Shown here one piece after another: positions 1 to 5,878 of a stretch of DNA of 5,878 nt. The first letter of the stretch is position 1, and the number at the start of each line of letters is the position of its first letter. The notes beneath the pieces are model-generated. The model ran no database searches and was not told where the DNA came from. It saw only the letters and a program-made list of their open reading frames with translations. The stretch lies in assembly GCA_964390695.1 (NCBI GenBank), contig CAYMKI010000174.1, forward strand, positions 1 to 5,878. The letters are read 5' to 3'. The position numbers were made by a program, and so were the translations under genes. The stretch is from CAWACC01 sp964390695 (GTDB taxonomy: Bacteria; Chlamydiota; Chlamydiia; Chlamydiales; Parachlamydiaceae).

Positions 1-3000
1 GCTGCAGCCGAAGCCTTGCATTTGTTATATGCATCTAAGAAAGCTTCAAAAAAATCGGCTATGCCAGCATATTTACCATGGTCTATTTGACGAAGAAAAA
101 CGAGGGAGTGGCGAAGCCGTTGTTTCTCCTCATCTTCACCAGAAATAGCCTTTGTGTAAAATGAACTGAAATAACTCTCAATCATCTCCTGAGGGCGCGT
201 AATGAGGTGTTTTTCACCATAAGCCAAACGCTCTTGAGTATTCTTTATAAATGCAAAATCTGGTAAAGTGCTCTCAGAATTCATTTCTAGCGGGAGAATA
301 TCTCCAGGCAAGGGAGCCGGCAGAGTGGATGCTAGTCCAGAGTCGACCTCTTTAAGACGCATATAAAGTCCGGCATCAAACTCTTTTGCAAGCAGGGTAT
401 TGAGAATAAAAGCCTCTTCATGCGATGTGAGTTTACCCGTCATGGCGTGCTTAAAATGCTTGAGATATAGGTTGTAATGCAACCTTAGGGCAAGGATATC
501 TTCATCACGAAGTTTTTGATGATGCGACTGGGCGTTTTTTATCCTGAGGTAATCCGCATAGGTTTGGATTGCACAGACATTGCCGCTCTCGTCTCCGGTG
601 ATTTCGGACATCTTAGAAAGGTCTTTCAACAGATTCGCCTCTGCAGGCGTATATAAACTTGTTTTTTCCGCTGTTCTTTTTAGCACATCCATCGCTAGGG
701 CGTATTCCTGAACAATCCCCAAGACCTGAGCTAAATACAGGTTGGCTTCGCGCGACTTATTAAATAGTCTCCCCTGTTTTTGAACATCGTAAACCAGCCA
801 TCTTTGAGCTGGTGCCATAGCTTTTTTTAGGTCGCGCTCTACCTCAAAGAGAGGCTGGAGCACCTCTTTTTTTTCCGGCGCCTTAAATACCTGTTGCGCT
901 AGGATGACCTTTTGCTGCCCTTTGTCATTTTCTAAGCATAAGTAAAGCGAATAAATTCCTAGCGATGTTACAGACCCTGTTGGCTTTAAGTAATAACCGG
1001 GAAGCTGTTCGCACAGCAGGCGCTTGGGCTCTCGGCTATCGGGTTTAAAAGAAAGCTGAAAACGGGGCAGTTCGATAGATTTTAGTTGTTGTTTGTTATC
1101 ATACCACTCGTGGATGAAGGCTATGTCTTCAAAATGAGACAGCAAGTTGGAGGGTTTGGATAAGATCAACCCGTTTTCGATATCTTGGATGCTCTGAATC
1201 GTAAAGTAGGTGGTTTCTGGATTAAATTTTGCTTTATTTTGTAATTTTTCTCTTTCAACATAAAAACTAGAGTATCCTGCTGTGGATGACTTTTTTCTAA
1301 GCTGTTCGGTCTGGATTTGGAGTCTTGTCTGGATTGCCTGTTGAGCTGCCTTAGGATCCAATACAACGCCATTAAATTCATATCGTGGCTGACGTGTGTT
1401 TTTGCCTACAGCCAGTACACTGACAGAGGCCTCGGCCTTAGGGGTCAAGGCTTTCCAGTGTGTATATTGCTCGACCAATTGACGGGTGCCTACCATGCTA
1501 TTAGGGATGCCATCCGCTGCCATGTTAACGAAAGTAGCCGGAGAAATATACCGATACCATCCTTCTTGCTCCCCAACACGAAGTTTCTTCTCGACAATCA
1601 ACTCGTTATCTTTTAAAGTCACGCGCACTTCTTGCTTGTCCATATCTTCAAAAGCGTAGACATTACCGGGAAGATAGCGGCAAATTTCGACGGTGGGAAA
1701 TAATTCCATGAAAACTGGATGGTTGCGCAGGCTTAAAGGGACAAGTCCTTCAGCATTAGAAATTAAGGTAGCTAACAAGGGGTAGAGCCGATACTGACCA
1801 TCCTGTGTCGAGAAAGCTGGAAATTCTCCGGCCACCTTGTCGACCTGCCAATTCATTTCACCTGTTATATGAGGCCTCATCATTTTTATTATTTTATTCA
1901 GCATATCTTGGTTGGGCTGTCCGTCTTTGACCAGAAAAGAGGCTATTTCGTGGATATGGAGAGGCAGGGATTCTTTGGCCCGTTTAAGTTCCACCGGATC
2001 GGTGATCGATGAGGTATACTGACGATTTTCTTCAAGGAAGAGGCTGCCTACCATAAGATGCAAGGCATCGTCCTCGGTCAATTCAGCTTTATTTCTCAGC
2101 TGAGAGAGCATTTCGACATGAATCCAGATCTTCTCCTGGACTTCTAAGCCTTTTGTCGTGATTATGTTCTGCAGTTTTTCCAGGGTGTCTTTGTAGAAAG
2201 GCTGTTCCGGACAAAAACCTTGTAGCTGATGGGCTATTTTCTGGATAAACACCATGCCTTGGATGTGGTGATGTACACTAAAGTGTTCATATTTTTTTTT
2301 CAGAAAATCTGAGAGCTTCTGTGAGAATCCCTTAAACTTGAGGCTTTGAAACAGCACTCCAGAAGAGAACAAAGAAACTTGGAACAAAGTTTGATAATCG
2401 GGATCCTCAAATTTTTCCGGGTACTTAGTAAAATATTCCAACACTTCGACCAACTGAAGCCCCGGATTGACAAACACCCTTACTAGATCCCGAAAATCTT
2501 CCACCTGCATGCTAAAGGGTTCCTGTTCTCGTGTTTTTAATTCGGCATTTATCTCCAGCAGGCTCCGTTCTGTATAGGCTTTTTCGCTCCCAAAATATTC
2601 CTTCGTCATTAATCCTAACAGTAAATTTTTTATAGTAGGGGTATGAAATTTCGGATATTGACCAAACTTGTATGAATACATAAACTCGCAAAATTTTATA
2701 TATTCATCAGATTCGGCAGGTTTTTTTAGATTGGTATCATTTAATCCTTTCCAATTGACGTCGACTGCATAGTAGGCTTTTTGACCAAACATCCCTTCTT
2801 CTTTTTTTATTCCAAAGGTGAGTTGAAAACCGTCTTGACGATCCACCTGCAAAAGAGAACCGAATTTTTCTTTATCTCCAGCCAAATAAGTAGCTTCCAG
2901 CTGTGTATCACGCAGAGCTTTTGCCCACTCGGGCAGACGAGGGCTAGCATAGAGAATCGCTTTCTGCTCTTCCAATGTTTTTTGGCTAAAGTCCGGCATC

Positions 3001-5270
3001 TCTTGAGCGATGCGTTCTAACGCGGGTTTGCAATGATCGAAAAACATCTTTTCAAGCGAAATGCTAGAAGAACTTCCTTGTTCCTGCTGAAATCTACGAT
3101 GAATAGCACCAAAGTTTAACCATTCAGGATATTTTTTTTCCTTGATAACAGCTAGATCTTCTTGCATCTTGGCATTGGGTATAGAGTATAAAATACCTTT
3201 GACCCCCTCTGTCTTTTCGTTCAACGATAGATAAAGTATCATAGCTTGTATCTTCTTCGAATTAGAAATAAAATTTCCTAGAAGCAGCTGCTGTAAATAC
3301 TGAATTTTATGGAATGCGTACTGTTTGTCGAACGTGATTAAATGCGCGTCCGGGATCGTGAAGCAACTTTTAAATAACAGCCCCGAAAGCTCCCCTAATT
3401 GAACGATCAGTTTTTGAGATTTTTCAGGACTATTCTGAGAGGCCTTTTTCCAAAATTCTTCATCGAGTGTTATGTCCGTGATCTTATCTATCAGGGAGTT
3501 ATGCAGCACGCTATCTTCGCCTTTTAACCATGCCTCTTTGGCTAAAGCCAGTGTTTTGCCGAAACTCTCTTCTATTTTTTCGGGATCATCAAAGGCAATC
3601 CGCTTAAATTCAGGGATTAAGTTCTGCCAAGGCTGCTGCGCGACTGCTGCCGTGCTGGATGGGGCATTGACTTGCAAGGCATCGGTCGGAAGACCGGAGG
3701 CTTCGAAATATGTACCCTCTGCCGGAGGCAAATATTTAAAATCGACATCTCCTTGCCGAGTTGCAAACCGACTACTGGCATGCTGCTGAATCCAAGCAGC
3801 GATGGGCTCTAAGATCTGTTGCGCGCTTTTCAGATACTCCTCGCCGATAAGATTTTGTTTGTATAACTGAATAAGCGAGCGGCATAGGTTTTGATGGCTT
3901 TTTAGTACCAACCGCCAATCTTGCGAAGTGACAGCTTGCGGTTGCGACTGCACAAAATCTCGTAAAGACTGCAGTTTGATATCGCATTTGAAGCGTTTAT
4001 AGTCATTCAAAGGCATTTTCGTGCGCATCCATGCCATCAAAGATTTCCATGTGCAGACACCGGCTTTCTGCGGCCCCATCAAAAGATGGGGGTATAGCTC
4101 AGGTTCAGAGCTTGTAGTTTGCGGCTGCAGCAAAGCCTTTAACCCTAGATACACATCCTCTTCACGGAAATTTGTGCGCGAAAGCCTGCTGGTAAATTCA
4201 CCGATGACGGAGCCTTTATTAGTCGCCGTATAGGTTCTTAACTCATATAAAGCCTCTAAAAAATAGGGCGATTCCAATTTTTGGCGGTCTATTCCCTGCC
4301 ACTCGGTATATGCATGATACTTTGGTTGCGCGCCCTTTTGGGCATGGTCGTGATAATTGACCCCCGCACCGGTATTGTATAACCTAAATGAAGCAGTATT
4401 TTCTGACTGGGGGATGATCTCATAGTACATCGCATGCCCGGGGTTTCCCTTCCAACCTCCAAAAATTAAAAGCGGGGTTTGCTTTTCAAACGCTTGAGCG
4501 ATCTTGCTTTGTGCAGATTGAATCAAAGCTGGCATTTTTTCTCTGTGAAAGGATTCTAATTCATTTGCCTGGATTGTCAGGATGTTTTCCAACTCCGGCA
4601 GCAATTGCTTAGAGCTCTCAGAGCTATTTGGATTTTGTTGGATAAAGTTGGATAGGTACTTGAGGACTTCTTCAGCTTGATGCATACCTTGCAGTTGGGA
4701 ACCGCTGCCGAATTCATCTGCGTGAATGTGAAACAATAGCTTATCGGAAGGAGCCTTAAAACTAGAAATAGGCCGAAAGAGATAACTCTTAACTTTATCA
4801 TCGTAGGCATAAGGCGCTGCTCCCTGCATTTCCTGTTTAAACAACTGCTCTTCAGGAGGTTCGGGTATCAATACGTCGTCATGGAGCATTTCGTCGATAT
4901 CTAATATTTTTTCTCGTTCAAAGGATGAAGGTTTGAGCTCTTGCTCATCGATACCCTCTATCAAATTCTGATCCTTACTGGATAACCGGGCAAGCTGTTG
5001 ATAGATTTGGAGGATTTTGTGATGCTGAGTTTTAAATCTGGTATGACACTCAGGATCTTTGAGGTACGAGACTACCATCTGACGAGCTGTTTCGATACTG
5101 ATGTCCCCTCCTGTCTCGTTAGGTCTAACTGTCAAATGCGTTGGAATTTTTTCATGAAGAGTTGTCTTTTCCACAGATTCTTGCTCTCTAATGAGGATTT
5201 CTTGATTTTTTTGAGCACTTAAAAAATCAATCATTTTATCGAGATATTCGGGTGTGGCATTGCTAAACAT
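1..5270 (-). CDS. Giant multidomain protein of unknown function, 3'-truncated by the window edge (1756 residues visible); candidate host-directed effector
   Basis: The frame is open without a stop from the ATG at 5270 to base 1, so the C-terminus lies outside. The ATG at 5270 is the only reasonable upstream start: the next in-frame codon block reaches a TGA at 5300-5298 with no ATG, GTG or TTG between. No Shine-Dalgarno is visible. No signal peptide or membrane segment is evident, so the protein looks soluble. Order seen: an acidic, charged N-terminus (1-160); a conserved-looking block HIHADEFGSGSQL (181-193); a possible clan CE-like cysteine protease region (about 267-420: His279, Asn299, Gln401, Cys406); an Ala/Ser/Gln linker (about 530-546); a long mostly helical region to about 1170; a beta-rich stretch with VYAFED (1204-1209), a YTHW motif ending at Trp1272, LPRFQLSF (1401-1408) and GYYLKP (1425-1430); then TPR-like helices (about 1500-1620). 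The YTHW and LPR..LSF stretches remind me of giant DUF3638-type proteins, but that domain itself is not within view. The gene is real with high confidence; its function is unknown. Confidence 0.93.
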   Translation of the reverse strand, partial: MFSNATPEYLDKMIDFLSAQKNQEILIREQESVEKTTLHEKIPTHLTVRPNETGGDISIETARQMVVSYLKDPECHTRFKTQHHKILQIYQQLARLSSKDQNLIEGIDEQELKPSSFEREKILDIDEMLHDDVLIPEPPEEQLFKQEMQGAAPYAYDDKVKSYLFRPISSFKAPSDKLLFHIHADEFGSGSQLQGMHQAEEVLKYLSNFIQQNPNSSESSKQLLPELENILTIQANELESFHREKMPALIQSAQSKIAQAFEKQTPLLIFGGWKGNPGHAMYYEIIPQSENTASFRLYNTGAGVNYHDHAQKGAQPKYHAYTEWQGIDRQKLESPYFLEALYELRTYTATNKGSVIGEFTSRLSRTNFREEDVYLGLKALLQPQTTSSEPELYPHLLMGPQKAGVCTWKSLMAWMRTKMPLNDYKRFKCDIKLQSLRDFVQSQPQAVTSQDWRLVLKSHQNLCRSLIQLYKQNLIGEEYLKSAQQILEPIAAWIQQHASSRFATRQGDVDFKYLPPAEGTYFEASGLPTDALQVNAPSSTAAVAQQPWQNLIPEFKRIAFDDPEKIEESFGKTLALAKEAWLKGEDSVLHNSLIDKITDITLDEEFWKKASQNSPEKSQKLIVQLGELSGLLFKSCFTIPDAHLITFDKQYAFHKIQYLQQLLLGNFISNSKKIQAMILYLSLNEKTEGVKGILYSIPNAKMQEDLAVIKEKKYPEWLNFGAIHRRFQQEQGSSSSISLEKMFFDHCKPALERIAQEMPDFSQKTLEEQKAILYASPRLPEWAKALRDTQLEATYLAGDKEKFGSLLQVDRQDGFQLTFGIKKEEGMFGQKAYYAVDVNWKGLNDTNLKKPAESDEYIKFCEFMYSYKFGQYPKFHTPTIKNLLLGLMTKEYFGSEKAYTERSLLEINAELKTREQEPFSMQVEDFRDLVRVFVNPGLQLVEVLEYFTKYPEKFEDPDYQTLFQVSLFSSGVLFQSLKFKGFSQKLSDFLKKKYEHFSVHHHIQGMVFIQKIAHQLQGFCPEQPFYKDTLEKLQNIITTKGLEVQEKIWIHVEMLSQLRNKAELTEDDALHLMVGSLFLEENRQYTSSITDPVELKRAKESLPLHIHEIASFLVKDGQPNQDMLNKIIKMMRPHITGEMNWQVDKVAGEFPAFSTQDGQYRLYPLLATLISNAEGLVPLSLRNHPVFMELFPTVEICRYLPGNVYAFEDMDKQEVRVTLKDNELIVEKKLRVGEQEGWYRYISPATFVNMAADGIPNSMVGTRQLVEQYTHWKALTPKAEASVSVLAVGKNTRQPRYEFNGVVLDPKAAQQAIQTRLQIQTEQLRKKSSTAGYSSFYVEREKLQNKAKFNPETTYFTIQSIQDIENGLILSKPSNLLSHFEDIAFIHEWYDNKQQLKSIELPRFQLSFKPDSREPKRLLCEQLPGYYLKPTGSVTSLGIYSLYLCLENDKGQQKVILAQQVFKAPEKKEVLQPLFEVERDLKKAMAPAQRWLVYDVQKQGRLFNKSREANLYLAQVLGIVQEYALAMDVLKRTAEKTSLYTPAEANLLKDLSKMSEITGDESGNVCAIQTYADYLRIKNAQSHHQKLRDEDILALRLHYNLYLKHFKHAMTGKLTSHEEAFILNTLLAKEFDAGLYMRLKEVDSGLASTLPAPLPGDILPLEMNSESTLPDFAFIKNTQERLAYGEKHLITRPQEMIESYFSSFYTKAISGEDEEKQRLRHSLVFLRQIDHGKYAGIADFFEAFLDAYNKCKASAA
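918..1703 (-). other. Beta-rich middle region of the giant protein (residues 1190-1451) with motifs recalling DUF3638-type giant proteins
   Basis: Seen: a run of alternating hydrophobic and charged strands around VYAFED (1204-1209), an aromatic stretch GWYRYISP, a QYTHW motif ending at Trp1272, an IELPRFQLSF segment (Leu1401-Phe1408) and a YYL...YLCLEN strand pair (about 1426-1447). Known, from memory only: very large eukaryotic and chlamydial proteins with DUF3638 carry a similar 'xxHW' stretch and an 'LPR..LSF' strand upstream of the DUF. Inferred: this is the corresponding pre-DUF3638 portion, which would place DUF3638 beyond the left edge of the window. No domain search could be run, so the family link is tentative. 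Confidence 0.3.
4011..4472 (-). other. Putative clan CE-like (Ulp1/YopJ-type) cysteine peptidase region inside the giant protein, residues 267-420
   Basis: Seen: a hydrophobic strand LLIF followed by GGWKGNPGHAMYYEI with His279; a second strand FRLYNTGAG with Asn299 exactly 20 residues after the His; and GPQKAGVCTWKSLMAW with Gln401 and Cys406, followed by what looks like a helix. Known: Ulp1/SENP, adenoviral proteases and YopJ-type enzymes order their catalytic residues His, Asp/Asn/Glu, Gln, Cys. In them the His and acid lie on adjacent beta strands under 20 residues apart, and the Gln (oxyanion hole) sits just before the Cys, which begins a helix. Inferred: the same fold here, possibly acting on ubiquitin or a ubiquitin-like protein in a eukaryotic host. 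Weak points are the Gln-Cys gap (4 intervening residues rather than about 5), no Gly after the Cys, and a 107-residue Asn-Cys distance that would require an insertion. A non-catalytic or differently folded domain remains possible. Confidence 0.4.
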
Positions 5271-5448
5271 ATAAACACCATTGTTTTTTATTTTAATTCA
5301 CTTTAAAAACAAATTATATAACAAAAAAAATCATTTAATAAATTTTATTATAATACAAAAATTTAATTGTTATAAACTAAAAATACAAATTAATATTTTA
5401 CAAGATTTTATAACTAATGAAAATCTGCACTATAATTTAATCTTGTTT
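5271..5448. other. AT-rich intergenic leader upstream of the giant gene
   Basis: This 178-bp stretch lies between the terminator of the upstream gene and the ATG of the giant gene. By manual count it has 23 G or C bases (about 13% GC), far below the flanking coding DNA. It holds two perfect TATAAT hexamers on the minus strand (5352-5347 and 5318-5313) and poly-A/T runs. No tRNA, riboswitch fold or coding potential is visible. The low GC may be ordinary for intergenic DNA in this genome, or may mark a region bound by a nucleoid protein. Confidence 0.7.
5347..5375 (-). promoter_or_regulatory. Candidate sigma-70-type promoter for the giant gene
   Basis: On the minus strand a perfect -10 hexamer TATAAT lies at 5352-5347. 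At 17 bp spacing it is preceded by TTATAA at 5375-5370, a poor -35 (3 of 6 matches to TTGACA). Transcription would start near 5340 and leave a leader of about 70 nt. A second TATAAT at 5318-5313, with TTATTA at 5341-5336 as -35, is an equally plausible alternative. In DNA this AT-rich TATAAT occurs readily by chance, so confidence is low. The location, downstream of a terminator and upstream of the only start codon, supports a promoter somewhere here. Confidence 0.35.
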
Positions 5449-5473
5449 AAAAAAATCCCGAACCTTTCAGGAT
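5449..5473 (-). terminator. Rho-independent terminator of the upstream gene
   Basis: Reading the minus strand from 5473, ATCCTGAA pairs with TTCGGGAT around a 3-nt AGG loop. This gives an 8-bp stem with one T-G pair, followed directly by a run of T (5455-5449). It lies about 120 nt after the TAA of the gene ending at 5594 and well before the start of the giant gene, so it should separate the two transcripts. Stem, loop and T-run all fit a standard intrinsic terminator. It is effective only in the minus-strand direction, the orientation of both genes. Confidence 0.78.
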
Positions 5474-5496
5474 ATTTGCGGTTGCATACGGAGCGA

Positions 5497-5532
5497 TTCT
5501 CTGTGTGCTTTGCGTCTCTGCCTTCTCTGTGT
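5497..5532. repeat. Degenerate ~9-bp repeat tract (TTCTCTGTGT / CACAGAG type)
   Basis: The 10-mer ttctctgtgt occurs at 5497-5506 and again at 5523-5532, with a third tctctg core at 5515-5520. The cores are offset by 17 and 9 bp, about two units and one unit of a roughly 9-bp period. Read on the other strand this is an ACACAGAGAA ... GCAGAGACGCAAAG ... ACACAGAGAA tract. Short intergenic tracts of this 'CACAGAG' type are, from memory, scattered in many bacterial genomes. It lies in the 3' untranslated stretch between stop codon and terminator. No coding role is apparent. Confidence 0.5.
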
Positions 5533-5593
5533 AATTCAAAAATAACATTACTGAATAGTTACTGTAAAAAAGCCCTCAAGCTACCCAGCTGTT

Positions 5594-5878
5594 TTAGAAC
5601 CATTCCGCAAACAGCTTTTGCAGAGCGCTATTCTGGTAGCGAACGGTCTTTAAAGGATAACCATTAAGTATCTCTTCCAGATAGAGTTTCTGCATCTTCT
5701 CAACACCTTGCACTTGGAACCACTTCCTCAAAATACCTATCTCCTCCTTAGAAAATCGGGACTCGCCATTTATAAATTTGAGATAGGTGATTTTGGATAA
5801 CTGTTCATGAGTTAGTTGTTTATTAGAATCCATAAAACCTAAAGTCAGATTGTAATAGTTCGGATCCTTAATATATTT
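5594..5878 (-). CDS. C-terminal 94 residues of an unidentified protein, 5'-truncated by the window edge
   Basis: The frame ends with TAA at 5596-5594 and is open without a stop to the right edge, so the gene most likely starts outside. An internal ATG at 5833, preceded only by a weak TAGG, would give a stand-alone 79-residue protein, but the 15 codons upstream (beginning KYIKDPNYYNLTLGF) read like protein and argue for continuation. The visible part is charged and helical, with no membrane segment: segments around ITYLKFINGE and SKEEIGILRKWF, then GVEKMQKLYLEEIL, ending in ALQKLFAEWF. I do not recognise a domain with confidence. It shares strand with the giant gene and is separated from it by a terminator, so the two are neighbours rather than a tight operon. 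It could be the tail of a paralogue of the giant protein, which cannot be tested here because that protein's own C-terminus is off the window. Confidence 0.75.
   Translation of the reverse strand, partial: KYIKDPNYYNLTLGFMDSNKQLTHEQLSKITYLKFINGESRFSKEEIGILRKWFQVQGVEKMQKLYLEEILNGYPLKTVRYQNSALQKLFAEWF

Noticed and set aside
1317..1616. Plus-strand 99-codon open frame
   Set aside because: It is antisense to the giant gene, Cys-rich and without domain-like features or a ribosome binding site.
3472..3789. Plus-strand 105-codon open frame
   Set aside because: It lies entirely antisense to the continuous giant minus-strand frame, and its sequence is low-complexity Ser/Ala/Leu/Cys rich with no recognisable domain.
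4577..4810. Minus-strand 77-codon frame with a hydrophobic start resembling a signal peptide
   Set aside because: It is a +1 shadow of the giant frame, which reads through the same bases with motif-like protein (including the HIHADEF block).
5431..5436. Plus-strand TATAAT
   Set aside because: There is no plus-strand gene downstream to drive, no matching -35, and such hexamers are expected by chance in this AT-rich stretch.
5566..5582. Possible second terminator right after the upstream gene (AGCT-TGAG-GGCT plus T-run, minus strand)
   Set aside because: The stem is only 4 bp with a G-T pair; the hairpin at 5449-5473 is far stronger.
5281..5667. Plus-strand 128-codon open frame across the intergenic region and into the upstream gene
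   Set aside because: Its first half is poly-A/T derived (Asn/Lys/Ile/Phe rich), it runs over the minus-strand terminator and antisense to the end of the upstream gene, and it has no ribosome binding site.
1..5878. tRNA, rRNA, CRISPR array, insertion sequence or inverted-repeat ends
   Set aside because: I looked for cloverleaf-like stems, conserved rRNA stretches, regularly spaced repeats and transposase motifs and found none that I could support.

Overview
The window is almost entirely one very large minus-strand gene. Its reading frame is open from an ATG at 5270 down to base 1, which is 1756 codons with no stop, and it leaves the window before ending. About 320 bp upstream (5271-5593) lies an AT-rich intergenic region. 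Beyond that is the 3' end of a second minus-strand gene (stop at 5594), whose frame is open to the right edge of the window. No rRNA, tRNA, CRISPR array, transposase or plus-strand gene could be supported.

Organism: a bacterium with moderate GC in the coding DNA and very AT-rich intergenic DNA (5271-5448 is about 87% A+T by my count). The giant soluble protein has a possible N-terminal papain-like or deubiquitinase-like domain and a long middle region. Parts of that region recall the giant DUF3638-type proteins, as I remember them, of fungi and of amoeba-associated Chlamydiae (Parachlamydia/Protochlamydia relatives). My best guess is therefore an environmental chlamydia-like intracellular bacterium. 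This rests on recalled family resemblance only, so confidence is moderate to low.

Layout, in the direction of transcription (right to left): (1) 5878-5594, C-terminal 94 residues of an unidentified protein; (2) 5593-5474, its 3' untranslated stretch, which carries a degenerate ~9-bp repeat tract of the 'CACAGAG' kind; (3) 5473-5449, a convincing intrinsic terminator; (4) 5448-5271, an AT-rich leader with two TATAAT boxes and no clear Shine-Dalgarno; (5) 5270-1, the giant gene.

The most interesting signal is in the giant protein around residues 267-420. A His279 ... Asn299 ... Gln401 ... Cys406 series has the order, and part of the spacing, of clan CE cysteine proteases (Ulp1/SENP, adenoviral protease, YopJ family). 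If real, this would be an unannotated deubiquitinase/deSUMOylase-like or acyltransferase-like domain at the front of a giant candidate effector. The terminator and separate leader suggest that the giant gene is transcribed on its own rather than as an operon with the upstream gene. The upstream gene fragment could be the tail of a tandem paralogue; this is untested.
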